From positions 1-42,090 of the forward strand of contig JBNJDR010000015.1 of assembly GCA_051745085.1 (NCBI GenBank): DNA of 42,090 nt. Reading direction: 5' to 3'. Numbering within the stretch: position 1 is the stretch's first letter; each line of letters starts with the position of its first letter. The position numbers were made by a program, and so were the translations under genes. Origin of the DNA: Halonatronomonas sp051745085. Its GTDB lineage: Bacteria > Bacillota > Halanaerobiia > Halanaerobiales > Halarsenatibacteraceae. Under the pieces are notes generated by a model. The model was given only the letters and a program-made list of their open reading frames with translations. It did not search any database and was not told the DNA's origin. Below are positions 16,791 through 25,190 of the stretch, piece by piece.

Positions 16791-17732
16791 TTATAATTTT
16801 CGCCTTTGCGCTTTCCCAATAATTTCTTGTAAAGTTACATGATCATTTTTAATTAGATAATCATGAATGCCATTTTTAATTTTCAATGGTGCTTCTGGGT
16901 CTAACAATGTAGCTGTTCCTACCGCAACAGCTTGAGCACCCGCCAGGAGATATTCAACTGCGTCTTCGCCACACATTATCCCTCCCAGACCTAAAATAGG
17001 CAGGATATCTTCTTCCGCAATTTGATAAACAAGCCTAAGAGCCACAGGCTTTAAAGCTGGTCCAGACAATCCTCCCGTCCCAGCAGCCAGGACAGGTTGA
17101 CGTTTATCAATATCTATCTTCATCCCAGGCAGAGTATTAGCAACAGCTAAGGCATCAGCCCCTGCTGCAGCCGCTGCCCTGGCAATCGGGATTATATCAG
17201 TAACATTTGGAGTCAATTTAACCATAACAAAACCAGGATATTCCCTTTTTACTGCGGTTGTAACTTCGTATACTAACTCAGGATCTGTACCAAATGCTAA
17301 ACCCCCTCCGGCAATATTAGGACAGGATACATTAACTTCTAAACCAGCTAACTCAGAAAATCCGCTCAAACCTCCTGCCAATATTTTGAAATCTTCTATA
17401 GAATGACCCGATATATTAGCTAATACCAAAGTCCCCGCCTGACCTAAATTGGGAAGTTCACTCTCTATAAAAGCATCTAGACCTGGGTTTTCCAGTCCGA
17501 TTGAGTTCAAAAGGCCTGCTGGGGTTTCAGCTATCCGCGGAGAAGGATTACCTCTGCGAGAATCAACCGTAATTCCTTTTACGATTACTCCCCCTAATTC
17601 AGCAAGAGAATAGTGCTCAGCCAATTCCTCTCCAAAACCACAGGTACCAGATGCAGTCATAACTGGATTATCAAGTTTTAAACTACCTAGTGAAGTTGAT
17701 AAATCTGGCTCAATTCTTTTATTATCGATCAC
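16791..17732 (-). CDS. pyrD: Dihydroorotate dehydrogenase 1B, catalytic subunit
   Basis: FMN-containing catalytic subunit of the NAD-dependent class 1B enzyme, which oxidises dihydroorotate to orotate with PyrK. It has 313 residues. Catalytic Cys137 lies in NVSCPN (134-139), FMN/phosphate residues in GLGGIMCGEDAVE and a C-terminal AVAVGTA segment. The GTG start overlaps the pyrK stop by one base (TAGTG) and follows AGGAGGTGA, showing tight coupling with its partner subunit. Confidence 0.95.
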   Translation of the reverse strand: MIDNKRIEPDLSTSLGSLKLDNPVMTASGTCGFGEELAEHYSLAELGGVIVKGITVDSRRGNPSPRIAETPAGLLNSIGLENPGLDAFIESELPNLGQAGTLVLANISGHSIEDFKILAGGLSGFSELAGLEVNVSCPNIAGGGLAFGTDPELVYEVTTAVKREYPGFVMVKLTPNVTDIIPIARAAAAAGADALAVANTLPGMKIDIDKRQPVLAAGTGGLSGPALKPVALRLVYQIAEEDILPILGLGGIMCGEDAVEYLLAGAQAVAVGTATLLDPEAPLKIKNGIHDYLIKNDHVTLQEIIGKAQRRKL

Positions 17733-18499
17733 TAAAAAATCACCTCCTGAGCGGGAAATACTGGCCCTTCTTTACATACCCTCTGGTTCCCCTGAACTGT
17801 CTGACAGCTGCAGGATAAACATAACCCAATACCACAGGCCATTCTTTCTTCAATAGAGAATTGACCTGACAATCTATTAATGCTCATCCATTTTTGCAGC
17901 CACTTCAACATAGCTCGGGGCCCACAAGCATAAAGAAATGAATAATTACTATATTGTTTCAATTCAGGAGAAAGTAAACAAGAAACTGGACCCTGCTTCC
18001 CTAAAGACCCATCATCTGTTGAGAGATTTAACTCAGCAGAAAAACTGGAGAATAGTTGAGAAAGCGGTTCCAGAAACTCTTTATTCTCTGCGCCAAAACA
18101 CAGAGATAACCTATTTGAAGAATCTAATTCGCTGGCTAGAAAATAGAGAGGAGCAAGGCCAACCCCTCCTCCTACCAGGAGCAAGTTTTTATCCCGATAA
18201 TCTAAGTTAAAACCCCTACCTAAAGGTCCCAGATAATCGATTTTTTCACCCTTTTTATACTTGCTTAACGCTTTAGTTCCCCGACCTACAACTTTATATA
18301 AAAACTTTAAATGGCCAGATTTTTTATCAGCAGAAAAAATGCTTAAAGGTCGACGTAATAATGGGTCATAACTACCTGGCAAACTTACTTTAAAGTTACA
18401 AAACTGGCCTGGCTTAGCTATTGCAGCAGAATTTATATCTTTCACGGTTAGAAGAAATAAATTAGGGGCTAAACTTTCATTACTAAGTATAGGCACCAT
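17732..18499 (-). CDS. pyrK: Dihydroorotate dehydrogenase 1B, electron-transfer subunit
   Basis: FAD and [2Fe-2S] subunit (255 residues) that passes electrons from PyrD to NAD+. Visible are the FAD-binding RRPLSI (49-54), the nucleotide-binding GGGVGLAP (110-117), and four iron-sulfur cysteines in the pattern C-x4-C-x2-C-x11-C (Cys222, 227, 230 and 242). ATG 18497-18499 overlaps the pyrF stop (TAATG) and the stop overlaps the pyrD start, so pyrF, pyrK and pyrD are translationally coupled. Confidence 0.94.
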   Translation of the reverse strand: MVPILSNESLAPNLFLLTVKDINSAAIAKPGQFCNFKVSLPGSYDPLLRRPLSIFSADKKSGHLKFLYKVVGRGTKALSKYKKGEKIDYLGPLGRGFNLDYRDKNLLLVGGGVGLAPLYFLASELDSSNRLSLCFGAENKEFLEPLSQLFSSFSAELNLSTDDGSLGKQGPVSCLLSPELKQYSNYSFLYACGPRAMLKWLQKWMSINRLSGQFSIEERMACGIGLCLSCSCQTVQGNQRVCKEGPVFPAQEVIF

Positions 18500-19485
18500 T
18501 AGCGCTCACCTTCTGAAGCTGATAAAGCTAAATTAATATCATCTCTCATTTGTAGAGCTGCTTCTCCTGCCGCAAGGGCAAAATCTTTCGGTTTATATTT
18601 ATCTCGCCAATTTTTCTGCTGATATGCAAAGATAATAGATCGAGCAGAGTTTACGATACCCCCTCTTAAATTTCCATCGAATCCTCCCACTACATCTACT
18701 GCTCCTCCGCCCTGGGCGCCATACCCAGGAATCAAGAAAAATACTCGAGGTAAGGCTTCCCGCAGTTGAACCAGTTCTTCTGGGCAGGTCGCTCCAACCA
18801 CTGCCCCCAAATTTGAATATCCCGCGTTTCCTAGATAATCTTTTCCCCATTCCTGCAGCTTTTCACCTAAAAATTGATAATACTTCTCACCAGAAGCTAA
18901 AGAGACCCCTTGAAGTTCTGCCGCTCCAGGATTAGAGGTTCTTAATAAAGCAAAGACACCACTTTCTTCATTTACTAAAAAAGGTTTTATTCCTTCCCAA
19001 CCCAAATAGGGATTGATAGTTAGGGCGTCGACCTGAAAAAATCCAGCCTGAAATTCTTTTGATTTTGAATAATCTTTCATTAAATAAGCTAGCTGATAAC
19101 CAGCCGCTGAGCTACCAATATCATTTCTTTTACCATCTAAAATTACTAGTAAACCGGCTTCCTTTGCAGCAGTTACGGTTGCCTGCAAAGCTTCAAGTCC
19201 GGGTAAACCTAACTGTTCATAAAAGGCCATTTGAGGTTTAACTACGGCTGTATACGGGGCAACCTGGTTAATTATTTCCTTATTAAATTCTACTATGACC
19301 TGAGCCATTCTCTGTAAATAATCATCCCGATTTTCAGCTTTGCCCACCTTCTCCTGTTCAATTAAATGATCAGGTAGATGATTCAAATGGGGATCTAAAC
19401 CAACACAAATTCGACTATTTTTAGATTCTATCGCTTGAATTAACCGATCAATAAATAAGTTCAGCTTGACCACCTCTATTGTCAT
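18499..19485 (-). CDS. pyrF: Orotidine 5'-phosphate decarboxylase (type 2)
   Basis: Final step to UMP. At 328 residues it is the long type 2 form (PF00215, PyrF of the mycobacterial/clostridial kind) rather than the ~235-residue type 1. The catalytic Asp-x-Lys-x-x-Asp is DGKRNDIGSSA (117-127, with Asp117, Lys119 and Asp122), and CVGLDPHL lies at 27-34. The ATG at 19485 has only a weak ribosome site and overlaps pyrC by 38 bases. A good AGAGGTGG lies inside the first codons, so a downstream non-ATG start (CTG near 19464) is possible. The next gene, pyrK, overlaps its stop. Confidence 0.93.
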   Translation of the reverse strand: MTIEVVKLNLFIDRLIQAIESKNSRICVGLDPHLNHLPDHLIEQEKVGKAENRDDYLQRMAQVIVEFNKEIINQVAPYTAVVKPQMAFYEQLGLPGLEALQATVTAAKEAGLLVILDGKRNDIGSSAAGYQLAYLMKDYSKSKEFQAGFFQVDALTINPYLGWEGIKPFLVNEESGVFALLRTSNPGAAELQGVSLASGEKYYQFLGEKLQEWGKDYLGNAGYSNLGAVVGATCPEELVQLREALPRVFFLIPGYGAQGGGAVDVVGGFDGNLRGGIVNSARSIIFAYQQKNWRDKYKPKDFALAAGEAALQMRDDINLALSASEGER

Positions 19486-20746
19486 AAATTATTTTTCCAT
19501 CTTTTATTGTTAATTTTACCTGGCCTGTTAATTCTTGATCGTGGTAAGGAGAATGTTTCCCCTGGGATTTAAACTTAGCCGTATCAACTCTCCATATTTC
19601 TTCAGGATCAAACACAGTAAGATTAGCTTCAGCTCCTACTCGAAGGCCTACTTTATCTAATCTTAAAATCCTGGCAGGATTATAATACATTGCCTCGACG
19701 ATACGGGTCCAATTCAATTTATCTTCTCTGATTAAATTATGATAAATAACAGATAATGCAGTTTCTAAGCCAGAAATACCGAAAGCCGCAGAATCAAATG
19801 TCCCTAATTTATCTTCATAGGTATGAGGAGCGTGGTCCGTCGCGATAACAGATAATTCTCCCGCTGCCAGAGCTTCAACCAGGGCGTTTTTATCCTCTTC
19901 TGAACGTAAAGGAGGATTAACCTTCATAGCAGTATTATACCCGACTACAGCTTCGTCTGTGAGTGTTAGGTGGTGAGGCGTAACCTCGGCTGTAACATCA
20001 AGGCCTCTAGCCTTAGCCGCTTTAACCAATGCAAGCCCTCCGGCTGTACTTAAGTGAGCTATATGAAGTCGCCCCCCGGTTAACTCTGTTAAAGCAATAT
20101 CTCGAGCAATAATAACCTCTTCTGCAGCAGCTGGAATCGGTTTTAAGCCGAGGATAGTGGAGTAATAACCTTCATGCATTACTCCTTCAGCAGCTAAATC
20201 TACATCTTCACAATGACTAATCAAGGGAAGATCAAAACTGAGACTGTACTCCATGGCTCGTCTCATTATTTCACTGTTCATAACTGATTTGCCATCGTCG
20301 GTCAGACCTTTAACTCCTGCCCGAGACAAAAAGCCGATCTCTGCTAGTTCCTGACCCTCGCTACCCCGAGTTATTGAGCCCAGTGGTACAACTTCAACTA
20401 AGGCCTGAGCAGCTCTAGCCTTTATTAATTCAATTGTAGCCGGATTATCAGCCACAGGATTTGTATTTGGCATTGCTGCTACAGTAGTAATACCTCCTGC
20501 TGCAGCTGCCTCACAGCCTGTTTTAATCGTCTCTTTTTCTTCATATCCCGGTTCTCTGAGATGAACGTGCATATCTATCAAACCAGGCAGCACTTTCATC
20601 CCCTGCAGATCTATTTCTCTATCCACCTCTATATCTATTTGCGGAGAAATTTTAGCTATTGCATTATCAATAAGCAAGATATCAGCCCGCGCAGGAAGTT
20701 CATTTCTAGAATCTACAGGCGAACAATTTTTAAGCAAGATTTTCAT
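19448..20746 (-). CDS. pyrC: Dihydroorotase
   Basis: Zinc-dependent cyclic amidohydrolase (432 residues) that closes carbamoyl-aspartate to dihydroorotate. Metal-binding DMHVHLREPG lies near residues 58-67 (His60 and His62). LISHCED, HIAHLST and ATDHAPH supply the remaining ligands, and the TDDGKSVM segment is of the Bacillus/Aquifex long type. GTG 20755 and ATG 20752 also begin the frame, but ATG 20744-20746 lies 6 bases after AAGGGTG and gives the normal N-terminus. The start overlaps the pyrB stop by 17 bases. Confidence 0.94.
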   Translation of the reverse strand: MKILLKNCSPVDSRNELPARADILLIDNAIAKISPQIDIEVDREIDLQGMKVLPGLIDMHVHLREPGYEEKETIKTGCEAAAAGGITTVAAMPNTNPVADNPATIELIKARAAQALVEVVPLGSITRGSEGQELAEIGFLSRAGVKGLTDDGKSVMNSEIMRRAMEYSLSFDLPLISHCEDVDLAAEGVMHEGYYSTILGLKPIPAAAEEVIIARDIALTELTGGRLHIAHLSTAGGLALVKAAKARGLDVTAEVTPHHLTLTDEAVVGYNTAMKVNPPLRSEEDKNALVEALAAGELSVIATDHAPHTYEDKLGTFDSAAFGISGLETALSVIYHNLIREDKLNWTRIVEAMYYNPARILRLDKVGLRVGAEANLTVFDPEEIWRVDTAKFKSQGKHSPYHDQELTGQVKLTIKDGKIIYDNRGGQAELIY

Positions 20747-21668
20747 TTGCATCACCCTTCCCAGAAAGTAAATAAAGTAAAGCCATTCTAACAGCCACTC
20801 CGTTTGTTACCTGCTCTGTGATAACTGCCTGCTTACCATCAGCCACCGAGGATTCGATCTCCACACCCCTATTCATCGGACCGGGATGCATAACGATGGC
20901 TTCAGGTTTAATCAACTTCTGCCTTGAAGGGTTAATCCCGTAAAAATGCCTGTACTCTCTCAAAGAAGGAAATAAGCCTCTCTCCTGCCGTTCAAGTTGA
21001 ATCCGCAATATGTTGACGGCATCAACTCCTTCCAGTGCTTCATCGACTTCCTGATAAACTTTCACTCCTGTTTTTTCTATATGTCGAGGCATCAAAGTTG
21101 CCGGTCCCGCCAGTCTAACTTCAGCCCCTAAGGCTAATAAGCCCCAAATATTAGAGCGGGCCACTCTAGAATGAGCTATATCACCTATAATCAAGACTTT
21201 TTTACCTTTTAATTCGCCTACTTTATCCCAAATAGTAAATATGTCCAGGAGTGCCTGGGTGGGATGAGCATGGGCTCCGTCACCTGCGTTTAATACTGAG
21301 GCTTTAAGATTATCTGCTAAATATTTAGCAGCTCCAGGATGGCTGTGCCTCACCACTACTACATCGGCTCCCATCACTTCCATCGTCCTGGCCGTATCCA
21401 GCAAAGTTTCGCCTTTAACCACACTACTTGTAGATTTAGAAATACTCATCACGTCAGCACTCAAACGTTTTGCAGCTAAGTCGAAAGATGATTTTGTCCT
21501 TGTACTTGCTTCGAAAAATAAATTGATTACAGTTTTTCCACGTAAGGTCGGAACTTTTTTAACAGTCCTGGTAAAAATATCTTTCATAGAACTTGCAGTT
21601 TGCAAGATAGCCATAATTTCACCTGAACTTAGACCATCAAGGTCGAGAAAGTCTTTCTGTTTTAACAT
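20730..21668 (-). CDS. pyrB: Aspartate carbamoyltransferase catalytic subunit
   Basis: Committed step of pyrimidine synthesis: carbamoyl phosphate plus aspartate gives carbamoyl-aspartate. It has 312 residues with the carbamoyl-phosphate motif STRTKSSFD (55-63), HAHPTQALLD (133-142) and MHPGPMNRGVE near 260. No pyrI regulatory subunit is present, so control is probably at transcription through the PyrR leader upstream. ATG 21666-21668 follows GGAGGTGG. It is the first gene of pyrB-C-F-K-D-E. Genes for carbamoyl phosphate synthase and PyrR are not in the window. Confidence 0.96.
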   Translation of the reverse strand: MLKQKDFLDLDGLSSGEIMAILQTASSMKDIFTRTVKKVPTLRGKTVINLFFEASTRTKSSFDLAAKRLSADVMSISKSTSSVVKGETLLDTARTMEVMGADVVVVRHSHPGAAKYLADNLKASVLNAGDGAHAHPTQALLDIFTIWDKVGELKGKKVLIIGDIAHSRVARSNIWGLLALGAEVRLAGPATLMPRHIEKTGVKVYQEVDEALEGVDAVNILRIQLERQERGLFPSLREYRHFYGINPSRQKLIKPEAIVMHPGPMNRGVEIESSVADGKQAVITEQVTNGVAVRMALLYLLSGKGDANENLA

Positions 21669-21717
21669 TGGGCCACCTCCGTTATTTGCGATTCTTCAGT
21701 CCTAAAAAAACTGGCAT

Positions 21718-21750
21718 AAAAAAAGCCCCTCCACCAACTGGTAGAGAGGC
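21718..21750 (-). terminator. pyr attenuator terminator
   Basis: On the RNA an 11-bp stem (GCCUCUCUACC against GGUGGAGGGGC, including two G-U pairs) has an AGUU loop and is followed by seven U residues. It lies 50 bases upstream of the pyrB ATG. Confidence 0.9.
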
Positions 21751-21818
21751 AATTATTCAAAGTATTTGCGTTCAGAGATAAACTACACGCTTATCTCAGA
21801 TGCTAACAAAACTTTTCC

Positions 21819-21832
21819 AGCCTCACAGGACC
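21819..21832 (-). promoter_or_regulatory. PyrR-binding RNA sequence
   Basis: The minus strand reads GGTCCTGTGAGGCT, a match to the Bacillus PyrR consensus ARUCCNGNGAGGYU except G for A at the first position. Short flanks AAACT and AGTTT can pair around it to form the usual anti-antiterminator hairpin. Confidence 0.85.
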
Positions 21833-21862
21833 AGTTTAAAAGTTACCTATTTATTTAAACTA

Positions 21863-21891
21863 ACTATATCAGAGTTTTCCGGAGTTGTAAA
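21863..21891 (-). promoter_or_regulatory. Sigma-A promoter of the pyr operon
   Basis: TTTACA (21886-21891) and TATAGT (21863-21868) on the minus strand, 17 bases apart, lie directly upstream of the PyrR leader. Transcription should begin near 21856. Confidence 0.75.
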
Positions 21892-21924
21892 GCGCTTACC
21901 CTCCTTCTAAAGTAATAAACCCAC

Positions 21925-24282
21925 CTATCTTAACCGAATAATTGAGCCATCCAGAGCTGGTAACCTGACCGTAATTTTATTGCTTGTAACAAAGTGATTT
22001 CGGTTCTGATAAATATCTCTATAAGCAGATTTTTCTAATTTTATTTCCTCTATCTCAGAAAAATCATCCAGGCCAATTTTACTAAAACCAGGATTTAAGT
22101 CAGATTCAGACAATTTTAAGCTAATTTCTTCTTCAGTGTTATTTAAAAGCACCAGTAAAGTTTCCCTTTCCGTGTCGCGAAGAAATCCATACACCTGATC
22201 GTTATCAGTCTCGATTAGCTGAATAGAACCCTGACGTAACGCTGATTCGTCCTTTCTTAATTGAATAAGATTAATAACGTAATCCTTAATCTCTTCATCG
22301 GGTTCAACGTAACCTCGATCTTCCCAAATCATGGTGCGCCGGTTATCCGGATCTTCTCCACCTTCCATGCCAATTTCATCACCGTAATATATCATAGGAC
22401 TACCGGGATAAGTGAACTGCAAAAACATACTTAAGCGGAATCTAGCTTTATTCCCTTTAAGCATTGTTAAATATCTTCTGGTATCATGACTTCCCAACAA
22501 GTTTTGCAGAGAAAAAACTGCTTGTTCTGGATAATCAAAAAATAACTTCATCATCTGGTTATGAAATTCAGGAGCAGTAATATCAGATTGGCCTACGAAC
22601 TTAAAAACTCTATCCCGGAAACGATAGTTCATAACTCCATCAAATTCATCACCTTCAAGATAATTTTGGGCGTTATCCCATACTTCTCCTGTCAAATATA
22701 TTTCTTCATCGTAATCTTTGACAAATTCTCGCCATTCTTTCCAAAAGTCGGGGTCAGTGGCTTTAACATCCATAGGCACGTCTAATCTCCAACCAGATAT
22801 ACCCATATCCAGCCATTTTTCGGTGATTTCAAAAATATATTCTTTCACTTCTGGGTTCTGAAGATTTAGTTCTGGCATATGACCATATCCCCACCAACCC
22901 TCGTAATTAGGCTCTACTGACTCACTCTGTTCTGCAAGGGGAATAATAGGGAAATCATGAATGGTAAACCAATCCACGTATTCCGAGTCTTCACCCTTCT
23001 CTACTAAATCCTGAAAAGCCCAATGTTCATAACCTACATGATTAAATACACCATCTAAAATCACCTTTATTCCTGCGTCCTCTAATTTATCTACTAATTC
23101 AACAAAATATTCTTGAGATTTTTCTTGCTCACCCGGATAAGCCAGGTTCTCATCGATAAATTCATACCCCGCAGTATTATAGCGGTGATTAGCGCTAGCT
23201 TTAAAAATAGGGTTAAAATAGATCGTATTAATGCCTAATCCTTTTAAATAAGGAATTTTATTTTCTACTCCAAACAGATCCCCACCATAAAAAACGTAAT
23301 ATCCGGCTTGAGGATTGATAGAATTATCTCCATCCACAACTAACTCAGCAGACGGAACTGGATCATCTGAAGGTTTAATACCTTGATCCCAGGCAGGGAT
23401 GTAACTCTCATAACGAGTCTCGTTATCCTCGTAAAGCTCCAATAACTGAGGATCATTATCTGAACTACCATTAGCAAACCGGTCCGGAAAAATCTGATAA
23501 AATACAGCATCATAGATCCAACTAGGGGTAGAAAATATTTCGTAATTATTGAGGTCACTCTCAAACAAAACTGCCTCCGCCGGCTCTTCAGCAGCTCCTT
23601 CAGCTCCGTAATAAACTCTGCTATCACCATCTTCTAACACAAACATGTAATTAAATTTTTCAGCGGGGGGTTCGATTACAGATCGATAATATTCAAAATT
23701 ATCAAATCTCAAGAAAGGATTTAAATTAACTTCTTTAACTGGTTCCTGCCTGCCTGTTCCAGCTTCATAAATATGCATTTCTACGGTTTCGATGTCATCC
23801 AATCTCGTCTGCAATCTTATTGAGATACGATTAGAACCAATTGGATTAAAAAATCTATGCTGTTGATTATTATAATGCAGCATATCGCTCGTAATTTCAC
23901 CGTCACCTTTTACTCCTGGTTCTTGCGGCTTTTCCCCGTTATCCCCCACTATAATAACAGCATTCTGGCCGCCGAAGCCATCTGGTGCATAATCATCTGC
24001 ATCTTCTGGAGTCTGCCAATTAGTTCCATCAATTACAAACTTATATTGATATTCCCCTGGTTCCAGGTATACTGTAACAGTATAAACACCATCCCCATCT
24101 TCATCAGTCATTAAGGTATCTTGAGGATTCCAATCATTAAACTCACCTGCCAAAAAGACTTCATCGACTGCAATAGGTGGTTCATAACTGAATTCAACTT
24201 CAAGCAAACCTGGTTCAGGTTCAGTAAGAGCTTGGACTGAGATTGAATTTATCAATAATAAATTCATCACAAATATTATCAT
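21925..24282 (-). CDS. Secreted GH13 alpha-amylase/neopullulanase-type enzyme
   Basis: Extracellular starch or maltodextrin hydrolase. From the ATG at 24282 it has 785 residues: hydrophobic signal segment (1-18), a CBM48-like glycogen-binding domain (about 25-113), a second beta-sandwich like the CBM34/neopullulanase N-domain (130-245), the TIM barrel (250-690) and a C-terminal beta domain. Catalytic regions are DGVFNHVG (410-417), GWRLDVP with nucleophile Asp501, TGEVW with acid Glu533, and LGSHD (596-600). The protein is very acidic, as expected for a salty exterior. The ATG has no ribosome site; the frame continues upstream to an ATT 8 bases after GGAGG at 24342-24346. Starting there gives a classic signal peptide, so translation may begin at 24333. 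It follows the cyclase gene closely. Confidence 0.92.
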   Translation of the reverse strand: MIIFVMNLLLINSISVQALTEPEPGLLEVEFSYEPPIAVDEVFLAGEFNDWNPQDTLMTDEDGDGVYTVTVYLEPGEYQYKFVIDGTNWQTPEDADDYAPDGFGGQNAVIIVGDNGEKPQEPGVKGDGEITSDMLHYNNQQHRFFNPIGSNRISIRLQTRLDDIETVEMHIYEAGTGRQEPVKEVNLNPFLRFDNFEYYRSVIEPPAEKFNYMFVLEDGDSRVYYGAEGAAEEPAEAVLFESDLNNYEIFSTPSWIYDAVFYQIFPDRFANGSSDNDPQLLELYEDNETRYESYIPAWDQGIKPSDDPVPSAELVVDGDNSINPQAGYYVFYGGDLFGVENKIPYLKGLGINTIYFNPIFKASANHRYNTAGYEFIDENLAYPGEQEKSQEYFVELVDKLEDAGIKVILDGVFNHVGYEHWAFQDLVEKGEDSEYVDWFTIHDFPIIPLAEQSESVEPNYEGWWGYGHMPELNLQNPEVKEYIFEITEKWLDMGISGWRLDVPMDVKATDPDFWKEWREFVKDYDEEIYLTGEVWDNAQNYLEGDEFDGVMNYRFRDRVFKFVGQSDITAPEFHNQMMKLFFDYPEQAVFSLQNLLGSHDTRRYLTMLKGNKARFRLSMFLQFTYPGSPMIYYGDEIGMEGGEDPDNRRTMIWEDRGYVEPDEEIKDYVINLIQLRKDESALRQGSIQLIETDNDQVYGFLRDTERETLLVLLNNTEEEISLKLSESDLNPGFSKIGLDDFSEIEEIKLEKSAYRDIYQNRNHFVTSNKITVRLPALDGSIIRLR

Positions 24283-24330
24283 AACTAAACTGACAAAACC
24301 TAACCACTTAAATGATTTTTTTCTAATATG

Positions 24331-24347
24331 AATCTTAATCGCCTCCC
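24331..24347 (-). promoter_or_regulatory. Ribosome site and putative ATT start for the GH13 gene
   Basis: GGGAGG (24342-24347) is followed by 8 bases and ATT (24331-24333), which is in frame with the amylase, 17 codons above the first ATG. The added residues HIRKKSFKWLGFVSLV supply the basic n-region and the front of the hydrophobic core that the ATG version lacks. No ATG, GTG or TTG exists in frame in this stretch. Confidence 0.55.
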
Positions 24348-24355
24348 GGTTTAAA

Positions 24356-24988
24356 TTAATGGGTAATATCTCTTAAAATAGCTCTAGCTGGTGCTCCAAA
24401 TGCACCGGCTATCTTGAGGGGCAAACAAATCAACTCATACCGCCCTGCCTTTACCTGACTTAAATCTACACCCTCTAAGGCGATAGTGTCACCCTGACCA
24501 AGATAAATTTTATGAGGCTCGATCAGATCATCATAGGGAGCAATGGAAAAATAATCAATACCTAATAATTTGACTCCTCTTCGTATTATCAATTCCATCG
24601 CTTCAGGAGTAAAAGCTTGATAATTCTTGTTGAAAATATCATCCTGAATAAAATTTGAGTTCCCAGTCTTTACTAATAAGCGGAGAGTATTTTCAGGTAC
24701 CAAAGCTTCCAAATCCTCAGCAGTGATGTTTCCAGAGCTTTCTACCTCAACTAAAAGAACTTCACCAACTAATAGATTCAGATCAAGATCAGTTAACATC
24801 TTTCCTTCCTCAACATAATGACCAGGCGCATCTATATGGGTGCCAAAATGGGTAGAACTTTTAAACTCACATAAATTACATCTATCACCACTGCTGATAC
24901 TTTTAACCTGGTTAAACTCGAAGGAATCATGATCAGGCCAGCCTGGTAAATTCTCGCTCATACTTAAAGTAATATCATAAGTTTGCAT
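24356..24988 (-). CDS. Cyclase-family protein (kynurenine formamidase-like)
   Basis: Metal-dependent hydrolase of the cyclase family (PF04199), 210 residues. The family motif is HFGTHIDAPGH (47-57), with metal ligands His47, His51, Asp53 and His57. Members include N-formylkynurenine formamidase, isatin hydrolase and polyketide cyclases. No tryptophan-degradation genes are nearby, so the substrate is open. ATG 24986-24988 follows AAAGGAG. The gene for the secreted amylase begins within 25 bases downstream, so they probably share a transcript, though no functional link is obvious. Confidence 0.85.
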   Translation of the reverse strand: MQTYDITLSMSENLPGWPDHDSFEFNQVKSISSGDRCNLCEFKSSTHFGTHIDAPGHYVEEGKMLTDLDLNLLVGEVLLVEVESSGNITAEDLEALVPENTLRLLVKTGNSNFIQDDIFNKNYQAFTPEAMELIIRRGVKLLGIDYFSIAPYDDLIEPHKIYLGQGDTIALEGVDLSQVKAGRYELICLPLKIAGAFGAPARAILRDITH

Positions 24989-25083
24989 TAAAAAATCTCC
25001 TTTATATAAATTTTTAATTTCTCTTTTCTATGTTCTAGATTTAATTATGTTTTCCTTTAAAAAAATATAAACTCTCCAAAAAC

Positions 25084-25112
25084 TTGTTTTAACCGGCATA
25101 TTTTAATATAAT
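25084..25112 (+). promoter_or_regulatory. Promoter of the VTT-domain gene
   Basis: TTGTTT (25084-25089) and TATAAT (25107-25112) are 17 bases apart, 78 bases before the GTG start. Confidence 0.6.
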
Positions 25113-25190
25113 AATTACGATGACTTATTTTTAATACTATCTTTAATTAAAATTTTTCAAAAATCCATACAAAGTATAGGTGACTTTATC

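Larger units (their letters stand above)
21669..21862 (-). promoter_or_regulatory. pyr operon leader: PyrR-responsive attenuator
   Basis: The 5' leader of the pyr operon carries, in order, a PyrR-binding sequence (21819-21832), a second hairpin (AGATAA at 21795-21800 pairing with TTATCT at 21776-21781), and a terminator (21718-21750). GAGGC in the PyrR site can pair with GCCTC of the terminator 5' arm to form an antiterminator. UMP-bound PyrR would hold the first hairpin, free the terminator and stop transcription before pyrB. This is the standard Firmicutes mechanism, read here from sequence without folding software. Confidence 0.85.

Noticed and set aside
18599..18850. 83-codon arginine- and serine-rich frame inside pyrF on the same strand
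   Set aside because: It is an out-of-frame shadow of an enzyme with intact catalytic motifs.
23340..23630. 96-codon frame inside the amylase gene on the same strand
   Set aside because: Out-of-frame shadow; the amylase frame is intact through this region.
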